From contig JANPDL010000016.1 in the NCBI GenBank assembly GCA_031431475.1, positions 26,941 to 90,940 of the forward strand: 64,000 bases of DNA, written 5' to 3'. Under the pieces are notes generated by a model. It did not search any database and had not been told where the DNA came from. It was given only the letters and a program-made list of their open reading frames with translations. The translations under genes were made by a program, and so were the position numbers. Of this stretch, positions 35,428-43,513 are shown piece by piece (within the stretch, counting starts at the first letter, position 1; every line of letters begins with the position of its first letter). The stretch comes from JADCCX01 sp031431475 (lineage in GTDB: Bacteria > Pseudomonadota > Alphaproteobacteria > Rhizobiales > Beijerinckiaceae).

Positions 35428-36248
35428 GGCTCAGAACTCATTGATTGATCCAGAATGCCACTGTAGCGGCGATACAGATTGCTGAGAAGAAGGTATGCGC
35501 ACATCTGTCATAGCGTGTGTGAACGCGTCTCCAGTCCTTGAGTTTGGCAAACATGTTTTCGACCTTGTGACGCTGCCGATAGAGAACCTTGTCATGCTCG
35601 ATTGCTACCTTGCGGTTCTTTTTTGACGGGATGCAGGGAGAAATCCCTTTGCTGATCAGTGCGTTACGAAACCAGTCCGCATCATAGCCGCGATCTGCGA
35701 GCAGCTCTTTTGCACGCGGCATGGCATCGACCAGCAGTGCAGCACCTTTGTAGTCACTCATTTGGCCCTCGCTCAGGAGGAGAAGCAACGGTCGGCCTTT
35801 TCCATCAATGACCGCATGAAGCTTGGAGTTCAGCCCGCCTTTGGTGCGTCCAATGCGGCGGGGAACATCCCCTTTTTTAGGAGGCTGGCTGCCGTCCGGT
35901 GTGCTTTGAGATGGGTTGCATCAATCATGAGTTGATCCGGCTCGCCCGCTTTGCCTGCAAGGGCGGAGAAGATGCGGTTGAAAACACCCATCCGGCTCCA
36001 GCGGATAAAACGATTATAAAGCGTCTTGTGCGGACCATACCCAACGGGAGCATCTTTCCACTGAAGTCCATGTTTTATAACGTAAATAATCCCGCTGACG
36101 ACACGAAGATCATCCACGCGCTGGATGCCATGCGACAATGGGAAATACGGTCTGATCCGGTTGAACTGGACCCGCGAAAGCAAATACAAATCACTCATGG
36201 CATCCTCCTGCCACGAGTGAATCAGATCAAAGCTGAGTTGGAAATCCC
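35428..36248 (-). mobile_element. IS5-family element (IS427-like)
   Basis: About 820 bases with a two-frame DDE transposase. The ends show imperfect inverted repeats: AACTCATTGATTGATC at 35435 and, on the other strand, AACTCAGCTTTGATC near 36225-36240. I could not fix the exact ends or a target duplication, so the outer limits may be off by several bases. The element separates exoD from the small gene at 36270. Confidence 0.8.
35438..36198 (-). CDS. IS5/IS427-type transposase, made by -1 frameshift
   Basis: Two overlapping frames. The first (36198-35830) starts MSDLYLLSRVQFNRIRPYFP and holds the first catalytic Asp in LMIDATHLKAHRTA. The second (to 35438) holds the second Asp in LADRGYDADWF and the Glu in RHKVENMFAKLKDWRRV. 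They join at A6G4 on the coding strand (35878-35869): after A-AAA-AAG the -1 frame reads KKGDVPRRIGRTKGGLNSKL, the known family sequence, while the zero frame ends 15 codons later. This is programmed frameshifting as in related IS elements. Catalytic residues are intact, so the element may be active. Confidence 0.85.
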
Positions 36249-36269
36249 ACTACGTTAATTAATAGGGCC

Positions 36270-36485
36270 TTACCCTAGCTTTTCCGCTTCCAACCATCTG
36301 TTGAAGAATTCAACAGGGATGGGCATCCGGAAGTCATCAAGGGCGCGGATCACCACGTAGACCTTCAATTGCTCTGATAGGAGAAACCGAAAAACATCTT
36401 TTAGTCCTGCACCCTCTTCAACAAAATGGGCAAATGCAGCGCCTGCGCTAATTAGGCGTGGTTTTTTTTGATGGCCGTTACTCAT
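36270..36485 (-). CDS. small protein coupled to the integrase
   Basis: 71 residues, family not recognised. Its ATG overlaps the TGA of the (unshifted) integrase reading frame at 36482-36485, so it was probably translated after the integrase. Sequence features: a Lys-rich N-terminus, then AAFAHFVEEGAGLKDVFRFL and a C-terminal amphipathic part. It ends 20 bases before the IS. No sign of DNA-binding motif; an excisionase role is not supported. Confidence 0.5.
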   Translation of the reverse strand: MSNGHQKKPRLISAGAAFAHFVEEGAGLKDVFRFLLSEQLKVYVVIRALDDFRMPIPVEFFNRWLEAEKLG

Positions 36486-37667
36486 GCTATTGCGTCCCGA
36501 GTCAGGTTGGCCCAGTCATCCATCATGGCTCTCAGTCGCTCAAACATATCGCCGCGCCTATAGGCAGCCTCAAACCTTGTTGTCGATTGTATGCGCGAGC
36601 GCCATCTCCGCCATATCTCGCGGATAATTGGTCGATTCGGCAACCCAGTCTCTGAAAGTGGAGCGAAATCCATGTGCAGTGATGTGCCCGTATGCCATTC
36701 GCTTTAACAAGGCGGTCATGGCGGCGTTCGAAAGACCGTCACCACCCTGAGTCTGGAATACAAATCCGTCAGCCTTTGGTCCTGCCGCTTTCAAGATATC
36801 AATGGCGCGGTCAGAAAGCGGGACGCGATGTTCGCGGCCAGCTTTCATGCGATGTGCTGGAATAATCCACACAGCCTTCTCAATATCAATCTCAGGCCAT
36901 GTCGCTCCAATGACTTCACCCGTCCTGGCTGCTGTCAAAATGAGAAAGTGAAGGGCGAGTGCCGCAACACCCTTCTGTTCACTCAACCTCTTCATGAATG
37001 TTGGAAGCTCACTGTAGGGCAGGGCGGGATGGTGCTGCACTTTCCGGACCTTCGAGCGGGCGGGCAGAAGCGCCTCCAGATGGCCACGCCACCGGGCCGG
37101 GTTCTCTCCCGCGCGAAAGCTTTTGACGGTCGCCCAGTCGAGAACCGATTCAATCCGTCCACGCACCCGGCTCGCTGTCTCTGTCTTCTTGGTCCAGATC
37201 GGCTCAATGATGCGGAGTATGTGCGAGAGCTCGATGCGATCAACCGGCAGATCCCCGATCACAGGACCAGCATATGTTTCAAGAGTGCTACGCCATTGCG
37301 CCACGTGCTTCTCGTTGCGCCATCCCGCTTCATGCGCAGAAACATAGGCCTCCGCACATTTCCTGAACGTCAGAACAGTCGATATCCCGGAGATCCGCGA
37401 CGCGCGGCGCTCGTCGATCGGATCAACCCCCTCCCGGCACTTTTTGCGGCATTCCAGCGCCTGCATGCGAGCTTCAGCAAGCGACACTGTGTGCAGGGCT
37501 CCCAAGCCCATCGTCCGCGCCTTGCCCTGCAGCATGTAGCGAAAGACCCAGGACTTGCTCCCCTCGCTTCCGACCTGCAAATAGAGCCCACCACCGTCGG
37601 TATAAAGCCCACGATTCGACGTGTTTCGTACGCTTATCGCAGTGAGAATTCCAACTCGCCTCGCCAA
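36482..37667 (-). pseudogene. P4-type integrase with frameshift before the catalytic Tyr
   Basis: The frame from TTG 37667 (RBS AGGTGA) reads MARRVGILTAISVRNTSNRG, LYTDGGGLYLQV, the DUF4102 start of P4-type integrases. The catalytic Arg (TAARTGEVIGATW), His and Arg (HGFRSTFRDW) and late His (ALAHTIDNKV) are present. It then stops at TGA 36572-36570. The missing end, EAAYRRGDMFERLRAMMDDW with the catalytic Tyr, continues in the next frame to 36482. The cause is TTT where TT is expected (36572-36574). Either a disabling one-base insertion, a sequencing error, or, less likely, +1 recoding. It was the enzyme that inserted the island at tRNA-Ser. Confidence 0.85.
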
Positions 37668-37675
37668 AAGTCACC

Positions 37676-37695
37676 TACAAATCAACATACAAATG
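37676..37695 (+). repeat. right copy of island-end 20-mer
   Basis: Identical to 4734-4753 and in the same orientation. Here it lies nine bases upstream of the integrase TTG, so it also overlaps the likely integrase promoter region. Confidence 0.7.
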
Positions 37696-37809
37696 AGCGT
37701 GAGATGTAGCGAGACACCATGATATAGGTCAAGACGGCTATGACGATATTTCAGTCACTTAATGCAAGATGTGCGACACGGTGAGACGCGCTGAGTTGGG
37801 CGGAGCAGA

Positions 37810-37823
37810 CTCTCTCTCCGCCA
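37810..37823 (+). other. attR core of the genomic island
   Basis: CTCTCTCTCCGCCA, an exact copy of the tRNA-Ser 3' end (4663-4676), including the CCA. The rest of the tRNA is not present upstream, as expected for attR. From here on the DNA is again core chromosome. The surrounding 37668-38017 gap has no other supported gene; the minus frame 37849-38091 looks spurious. Confidence 0.8.
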
Positions 37824-38017
37824 GTCATTTCTATAAACTATTGACTTATCAATTGAATTCTGAAGTATTGTAGCCCTTTCCGAACCTGTCCACAAATGTG
37901 TCTGCCGTCTGAACTTGTGATGCAATTCTGAGGCAGGGAGTCCAAAAGGGCTTTGAACAAAAACCTAATTTGCCACCCTCTATTCGATCCACTCGTACCG
38001 GGCTTGCAGGACAATCC

Positions 38018-38896
38018 ATGGTTCCACGCAGAGTTTTCATGGGGCTGGCCGCAACGTTTATGTCCTGTGCCGATGCAATAGCGCAGGCCATGCAGACCCT
38101 GCCACAGCCTTTGACCTCACCTTCCGTACGCCAGCTTCAGGGCAGCATCACCGTATCTTCAACAACTTCGACGCTGGACTCCGGGCTTTTCAACCATATC
38201 CTGCCAGTCTTCCGGGCGAAGACCGGTATCGATGTAAAGGTCGTGTCGCAAGGTACCGGACAGGCGCTGGACACCGGTCAGCGTGGCGATGCTGACGTGC
38301 TATTTGTTCACGCCCGTGCGCAGGAATTGAAATTTGTGGAGGACGGCTTTGGCGTCCGGCGCTATGCCGTGATGTACAACGATTTCGTGCTGATAGGACC
38401 GAAGGCCGATCCTGCAGGAATTCGGGGCACCAAGGACATCGCGGCTGCGTTGAAAGCCATTTACGCGAAGCAGTCGTCCTTTGTCTCGCGTGGCGACCGT
38501 TCAGGAACCCATGCTGCAGAACTCAGTCTCTGGAAGCTTGCGGCCATCAATATCGAGAAGATGCGCGGGGCATGGTTCCGCGACATCGGTCAGGGCATGG
38601 GGGCAGCACTTAACACATCAGCTGCCATGGGGGCTTATGTTCTGTCTGATCGCGCAACGTGGATCAGCTTCAAAAACAGGAGTGATCTGGAGATCATGGT
38701 GGAAGGTGACCACCACCTGTTCAACCAGTACGGCGTGATTCTGGTGAACCCGGCCCGGCATCCGCACATCAAGGCTGCGGAGGGGCAAGCTTTCATCGAC
38801 TGGCTGGTCAGTATCGAAGGGCAGCAAGCCATCGGGGATTACAGGATCGAGGGCCAGCAACTTTTCTTTGCCAATGCTGCGCAGCCAGGCGCGTGA
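38018..38896 (+). CDS. tupA: tungstate ABC-type binding protein (TupA family)
   Basis: 292 residues. After a signal peptide (VPRRVFMGLAATFMSCADAI) the mature protein has the TupA motif SSTTSTLDSGLFNHILPVF, then VVSQGTGQALDTGQRGDADV and FVSRGDRSGTHAAELSLW, which bind the oxyanion. TupA captures tungstate in the periplasm for TupBC. Neither tupB nor tupC is next to it: the following gene is convergent. ATG 38018 is chosen for the signal peptide; the frame starts at 37970. It lies directly beyond attR, so it was the gene next to tRNA-Ser before the island came in. Confidence 0.88.
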   Translation: MVPRRVFMGLAATFMSCADAIAQAMQTLPQPLTSPSVRQLQGSITVSSTTSTLDSGLFNHILPVFRAKTGIDVKVVSQGTGQALDTGQRGDADVLFVHARAQELKFVEDGFGVRRYAVMYNDFVLIGPKADPAGIRGTKDIAAALKAIYAKQSSFVSRGDRSGTHAAELSLWKLAAINIEKMRGAWFRDIGQGMGAALNTSAAMGAYVLSDRATWISFKNRSDLEIMVEGDHHLFNQYGVILVNPARHPHIKAAEGQAFIDWLVSIEGQQAIGDYRIEGQQLFFANAAQPGA

Positions 38897-38953
38897 CACC
38901 ATGCTATAGCCAAGCGAAAGATTGGAGATACAAAAACCCGATTGAGCCGCAGC

Positions 38954-40402
38954 CTATCCAGCCGCTGTGTAAGCCGTCTTCACGGTCGTGTAGAACTCCT
39001 TGGCGTAGCTGCCTTGCTCGCGCGGGCCGTAACTCGAGCCTTTGCGGCCACCGAACGGCACGTGATAATCCACGCCGGCAGTTGGCAGGTTGACCATCAC
39101 CATACCGGCCTCGGCATTGCGCTTGAAGTGGGTGGCATGTTTCAGGCTCGACGTGCAAATGCCGGATGACAGGCCGAACTCCGTGTCGTTGGCAACGATG
39201 AGCGCTTCCTCATAGGTATTGACACGGATGACGGCGGCCACCGGTCCGAAGATTTCCTCACGTGCAATACGCATGCTATTCGCAACATCCGTGAACAGCG
39301 CAGGCTGCAGATAGAAGCCTGGCGTCTCGCGGTTGAGCCGCTCGCCGCCCCAGTGAAGAGTGGCACCTTCGCTGCGACCTATGCTGATATATGACTCGTC
39401 CTGCTCCAGCTGGCCTTGATCAACCACAGGGCCGATCTGGGTGCCTGCTTTCAAGGCATCATCAACCACGAGGCCTTTCAGGCGTTCGGTCAGCGCTGCA
39501 ACGAATGCATCATGGATACCGTCCGTCACAATCAGGCGCGACGAAGCCGTGCAGCGCTGTCCGGTTGAGAAGAACGCGCCATTGACCGCGCATTCAACGG
39601 CGATCTTGAGATCTGCATCGTCCAGCACAACCAGAGGGTTCTTGCCGCCCATTTCGAGCTGTACCTTCTTCATTGGCGTGGATGCCACACAAGAGCCTGC
39701 GATGCGGCGGCCAGTGTTGACAGATCCGGTGAAAGAAATGCCTGTGACGTCAGGATTATCGATCATCGCCTGACCAACAACAGAGCCCTTGCCCATGACG
39801 AGGTTGAGCACGCCTTTGGGCAGTCCCGCACGATGCAGGATATCGACCAGCGCCCAGACTGAATGCGGCACCAGTTCGGCCGGCTTGATCACCACGGTAT
39901 TGCCATGGGCCAGCGCAGGCGCAATCTTCCAGGCCGGGATCGCTATCGGGAAGTTCCACGGCGTGATCATGCCAATGACACCGAGCGCTTCGCGTGTGAT
40001 CTCGACGCCCACACCAGGGCGAACCGAGGGAACCATCTCGCCAGACAGCCGCAGCGCCTCCCCCGCGAAGAACGCCAGCACCTGCCCGGCACGCGCCGCT
40101 TCACCCACACCTTCGGGCAGTGTCTTGCCTTCCTCACGGGCCAGAATGCGCCCAAGCTCGTCCTTGCGCGCGAAGACCTCGTCGGAGGCCTTCTTCAGGA
40201 TATCGTAGCGATCCTGTGGCGTGGACCGGCTCCAGCCCGGAAATGCTGCCTTGGCGGCAGCAACCGCATGATCGGCATCCGCCTTGCTACCCGATGCAAA
40301 CTCGCCAATCACATCCTGGGTATTGGATGGGTTGATGTTCGCGGTTGCCTGCGCCGTAGAAACGGACTCTCCGGCGATCAGGTTGGGGAAGTGCTGGGTC
40401 AT
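38954..40402 (-). CDS. NAD(P)-dependent aldehyde dehydrogenase, ketoglutarate-semialdehyde type
   Basis: 482 residues. Catalytic Cys in FFSTGQRCTASSRLI, Glu in VQLEMGGKNPLVVL, cofactor loop SFTGSVNTGRRI and Asn in TPWNFPIAIP. Overall pattern and the end GPREQGSYAKEFYTTVKTAY match alpha-ketoglutarate-semialdehyde dehydrogenases (YcbD/GucD type), which make 2-oxoglutarate in sugar-acid or hydroxyproline breakdown. Succinate-semialdehyde or another aldehyde remains possible. ATG 40402 has GGAA at seven bases; the longer frame to 40462 is not supported. It converges with tupA. Confidence 0.85.
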   Translation of the reverse strand: MTQHFPNLIAGESVSTAQATANINPSNTQDVIGEFASGSKADADHAVAAAKAAFPGWSRSTPQDRYDILKKASDEVFARKDELGRILAREEGKTLPEGVGEAARAGQVLAFFAGEALRLSGEMVPSVRPGVGVEITREALGVIGMITPWNFPIAIPAWKIAPALAHGNTVVIKPAELVPHSVWALVDILHRAGLPKGVLNLVMGKGSVVGQAMIDNPDVTGISFTGSVNTGRRIAGSCVASTPMKKVQLEMGGKNPLVVLDDADLKIAVECAVNGAFFSTGQRCTASSRLIVTDGIHDAFVAALTERLKGLVVDDALKAGTQIGPVVDQGQLEQDESYISIGRSEGATLHWGGERLNRETPGFYLQPALFTDVANSMRIAREEIFGPVAAVIRVNTYEEALIVANDTEFGLSSGICTSSLKHATHFKRNAEAGMVMVNLPTAGVDYHVPFGGRKGSSYGPREQGSYAKEFYTTVKTAYTAAG

Positions 40403-40785
40403 TGTTGTTTCCTTGAAGCAATATGACTGCTCCGCAAGAACGCCTTGGAGAGACAGCGTCATGACAGGCGTGCGGACGGATGTGGATCATGTAGGTATCA
40501 CGCTGAATGGTCCAGCGATTGATCAATACTGTCAGCCTCTGGTGATTCGACCTCGGGCGTCCAGATGAGATTTGTTTTGGCCGACTGGGCGCGGCAGGCA
40601 AGTCGTGGTGGTCAAGCAGCACGCGTTGCGTCTGGGTCTCGCTGTCGACAGGCTCATACCACCGAGCATCAAGATTGACCGTTGCGTGCCCATTCACGCA
40701 ATCCGGTTTAGGTGTCCACTTTGGGTGGTGACAGCCGTTTGCGATACCCCTTGGCCCTTCCTCTCGGAAACGAGACCCGCAAAAC
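40403..40785. other. intergenic region, no supported gene
   Basis: About 380 bases. Open frames on both strands (for example 40572-40853 plus) overlap neighbours and have no family features. A promoter for the dehydrogenase gene probably lies near 40403-40480. The piece near 40710-40735 looks faintly like an IS end, too weak to call. Confidence 0.45.
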
Positions 40786-41277
40786 TCAACCCAGCCAGGC
40801 CACCACCCCAGCAACTAGAAACGGAAACGGAAGCGATACTGTCATGCGTATGATAACGAACCGTATTGGCAGAGTGGGCACTTCCCACACCAGCACGCGG
40901 TTAATGGTGTAGAGCGACCAGCCCGTGACGAAGGCCATGACTTGCGGCAGGCCAGCGCCGGATTTCAGAGCGGCAGCGCCGAGCGCAAAACCGACCACCG
41001 GGCCGCCCGGCGTCAGCGCGCCCGCCAGCGCCGCGATGGCCACGCCACCCACGCCGGAGGATGGCCCGAGCCATTGCGTCACGAGGTCCTGCGGCATTGC
41101 TCTGGCGATATAGCCCGCGCCAATCACGCCGACGGCGAGACGCGGCATCAGGTGCAGGAAGTCGCGCGTGGCCTCTGTGAAGCCAGCCTTCGCCGTGCCG
41201 TCGTTCCGACGCCAGGCAACGGCCAGCAGCCACGCAGCGATGCCCCAGAGAAGCGCAGAGAAAACGAGGATGATCAC
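40786..41277 (-). CDS. permease half-protein B (paralogue of upstream gene)
   Basis: 163 residues with about four membrane segments, starting at GTG 41277 inside the stop of the upstream gene (GTGA). The core GALTPGGPVVGFALGAAALK, AFVTGWSLYTINRVLVWEVP matches the upstream protein (AVFPGGPFTIFPLAGAFMLI, AFVTGWLLLGVNRAIIWEMP). Both resemble one half of the pfam03773-type permeases (ArsP-like group), which have two such halves in one chain. The longer frame to 41646 is a shadow. The two proteins probably pair in the membrane; the substrate is unknown. Confidence 0.75.
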   Translation of the reverse strand: MIILVFSALLWGIAAWLLAVAWRRNDGTAKAGFTEATRDFLHLMPRLAVGVIGAGYIARAMPQDLVTQWLGPSSGVGGVAIAALAGALTPGGPVVGFALGAAALKSGAGLPQVMAFVTGWSLYTINRVLVWEVPTLPIRFVIIRMTVSLPFPFLVAGVVAWLG

Positions 41278-41822
41278 GCCCCGCCCTCTTTCGCGGGGAA
41301 CAGCCGGTCGGCCCAGCGCGCCAGCAGCCCGGCCACAAGGGGAATGGGTAGCGACACCAGCAGCCGCAGCGCTACGATGTCGGCCCCGAAGAACGGCATC
41401 TCCCAGATGATCGCCCGGTTGACGCCCAGCAGCAGCCAGCCCGTGACAAAGGCGACGGCAGCGCCCTTGTCCGCGCCGATCAGCATGAATGCGCCAGCCA
41501 GGGGAAAGATGGTGAAGGGACCGCCAGGGAAAACCGCACCAACGGCTGACGCAATGAGCAAACCCTTGAGGCCGGAACCCTCGCCGACCCAGCGCACGAT
41601 CAATTCGCGCGGCACCAGCAACCGCACCAGCGCCCCGATCAGGCAACCCGCCGCGACCTTGGGGAGGATCGTGGCGAACAGATAAACATCGTCAAAGAAT
41701 ATCTCGCGGAAGACGCTCCAGCCCTCGCGCGCACAGACATGAACCGCCGCGACGATGGACAGCGTGGCGACAAGCATGAAGGCCCAATCGAAGAGAGGGC
41801 GTTTTTTGTGGGTGGTGATCAT
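41274..41822 (-). CDS. permease half-protein A
   Basis: 182 residues with about five membrane segments. It has an N-terminal TM (WAFMLVATLSIVAAVHVCA), a segment VRLLVPRELIVRWVGEGSGL and the PGGP motif seen in the partner. GxGSG-like and PGGPF motifs are typical of the permease superfamily with ArsP. Coupled to the second half-gene by a 4-base overlap. Confidence 0.75.
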   Translation of the reverse strand: MITTHKKRPLFDWAFMLVATLSIVAAVHVCAREGWSVFREIFFDDVYLFATILPKVAAGCLIGALVRLLVPRELIVRWVGEGSGLKGLLIASAVGAVFPGGPFTIFPLAGAFMLIGADKGAAVAFVTGWLLLGVNRAIIWEMPFFGADIVALRLLVSLPIPLVAGLLARWADRLFPAKEGGA

Positions 41823-41893
41823 GGGGAAGAATTGCGACTCACGGCATTTGTTATGCCATGAGTCGCGGGGGCAAGATCAATCCCCAGTTTTGC

Positions 41894-42832
41894 TCACACC
41901 GGCTGGCTCTGCATAACCGAAGCAGCAGCCGCATCGATATGCGCCACCAGTTCGCTGTCGAGCGAAAGACCGGATGCCAGATCGGCCAGGAAGGTCTGCT
42001 CGCCGTCGGTATCTGGATCAACCGAAAGACGCGCCGCCGTGTAGATCTGCGCCGCTATTTCCGGAGTGGATGACATCTGTACAAGGCCAGCGGCATCGAG
42101 CGGATTGGCGAATTCCTCGTCGAGGAAGCCCGAGGCCTCATCATCCAGACCGGCCTGCTTGAGATTTCCCATGATGCGGACACGCTCTGTGTCGTCGATC
42201 TCGCCATCCGCAGCGGCTGCCGCGATCATGGCGCGTACCATGAGCAGCGCCTTGGCATTGTCATCGCCGTCGCCTTCCGCAAAGCCGGAGCCTGCAGGAG
42301 CGGCCAGCACTGGATCACCGAAGGAGGCCAGCGGTTTGCCCGCCTGATAATTCTGATAAGCCTTGTAGGCGAGACCACCGACCAGCGCCACGCCGCCCAG
42401 CTTTGCAGCTGAGCCCAGGATCGAGCGACCAGCACCCGTGCCGAGTGCCAGACCGGCCAAGCCGCCGAGTGCGATTCCGCCGGCATTGCCTTGCAGGAAA
42501 CCTTTGGCCTGTTCGGCGAGACCGGCGTAATTCCCGGTCTGGATCGCTTCCTTCGCCTTGGCGACGGCAGCATTGAGGTCATTACCCATGCCGCCAGCTG
42601 CCGTCTGCGCACCTTGCGCTGCTTCCTGGGCTTTGCCCTGGAGGCCACCGAGAACACTGCCCATCATACCGCCAAGACCACCAGCTGCGCCCTGTGCGGC
42701 CTGTCCGGCCTGTTGCGCCTGACCCTGCAGGCCGCCCAGCACATTGCCGATCATGCCACCCAGACCGCCCTGCTGGCCTGCCTGCTGGCCAGCGCCCATG
42801 ATCATGTTGAGAAGAGATTTTGCATCGAACAT
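41894..42832 (-). CDS. DUF533/TerB-like protein
   Basis: 312 residues. It starts MFDAKSLLNMIMGAGQQAGQ. The N-terminal 110 residues are Gly/Gln/Ala-rich with two similar copies of GGLGGMIGNVLGGLQGQAQQ. A Gly-rich hydrophobic segment follows (IALGGLAGLALGTGAGRSIL, KLGGVALVGGLAYKAYQNYQ), then a DUF533 domain related to TerB (LMVRAMIAAAAADGEIDDTE), with acidic residues that may bind metal. YebE-like proteins sit in the inner membrane; their role is unknown. ATG 42832 is the family start. Confidence 0.85.
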   Translation of the reverse strand: MFDAKSLLNMIMGAGQQAGQQGGLGGMIGNVLGGLQGQAQQAGQAAQGAAGGLGGMMGSVLGGLQGKAQEAAQGAQTAAGGMGNDLNAAVAKAKEAIQTGNYAGLAEQAKGFLQGNAGGIALGGLAGLALGTGAGRSILGSAAKLGGVALVGGLAYKAYQNYQAGKPLASFGDPVLAAPAGSGFAEGDGDDNAKALLMVRAMIAAAAADGEIDDTERVRIMGNLKQAGLDDEASGFLDEEFANPLDAAGLVQMSSTPEIAAQIYTAARLSVDPDTDGEQTFLADLASGLSLDSELVAHIDAAAASVMQSQPV

Positions 42833-42921
42833 TGTTGCCGCTCCATATTGAGGCTGTGCTTCGGTGCCATGGTTATGTGTCAACGGCATGGCATTTGCGC
42901 AAGCTGAGTGCGCAATTTTCA

Positions 42922-43380
42922 TCAGATAGGCAAGACAGCGCTTTCCTTCAGCGTTTCCAGCACAATCTCGGAGCGCACGCGGTCCACGCTTTCGTGCGGC
43001 AACAGCGTCTCGTTGATGAAGCTCGAGAGGTCTTTGAGGTTGCGCACGACGATCTTGAGCAGATAATCGGAATCGCCCGTGAGCGCATGCGCCTCGAGGA
43101 TTTCCGGCGTGCGCTGCACAAGTTCGGTAAAGCGCCGGGAATTGTCGGGCGAATGCGCAGCCAGCGCCACATGGACGAAAACGCGGACGCCAAAACCCAG
43201 CTTCTCCGCCGAGAGCCGCGCGGCATAACCCTCGATGATCCCGTCATTCTCCAGTTGCTGGCGGCGGCGCGAGATCTGCGAAGGCGACAGGCCGACCGTA
43301 TCGGACAGCTCCTGGTTGGTCTGTGCGCCATTGCTCTGAAGTGCGGTCAATATCTTGCGGTCGAATTGATCCATGCGCAT
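42922..43380 (-). CDS. AsnC/Lrp-family regulator
   Basis: 152 residues. HTH: DQFDRKILTALQSNGAQTNQ, then LSDTVGLSPSQISRRRQQLE. The RAM ligand domain follows (TGDSDYLLKIVVRNLKDLSS). The gene is divergent from 4-hydroxyphenylpyruvate dioxygenase with 133 bases between starts, an arrangement seen where an Lrp-type protein controls tyrosine degradation. ATG 43380 or ATG 43374 could start it. Confidence 0.92.
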   Translation of the reverse strand: MRMDQFDRKILTALQSNGAQTNQELSDTVGLSPSQISRRRQQLENDGIIEGYAARLSAEKLGFGVRVFVHVALAAHSPDNSRRFTELVQRTPEILEAHALTGDSDYLLKIVVRNLKDLSSFINETLLPHESVDRVRSEIVLETLKESAVLPI

Positions 43381-43513
43381 GAAGATAGCGGATTATCAAT
43401 TTTTGTACATGATCTACGCATGGTGATTTGGCTAGCCACGTCAAAATGCAAACACCATGCGCGCTATCTGTGGCACTCTCTTCCCACAATCATTCCTGCA
43501 AGGAGAGACAGAT

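Noticed and set aside
37849..38091. 80-codon minus-strand frame at attR
   Set aside because: It overlaps the start of tupA and has no family features.
40705..40740. Possible IS end (GGTGTCCACTTTGGGTGGTGA-like)
   Set aside because: Only a short piece, with no partner repeat and no transposase fragment near it.
40287..40853. Overlapping frames in the gap upstream of the aldehyde dehydrogenase
   Set aside because: Composition is random-like and they run into neighbouring genes; regulator motifs were looked for and not found.
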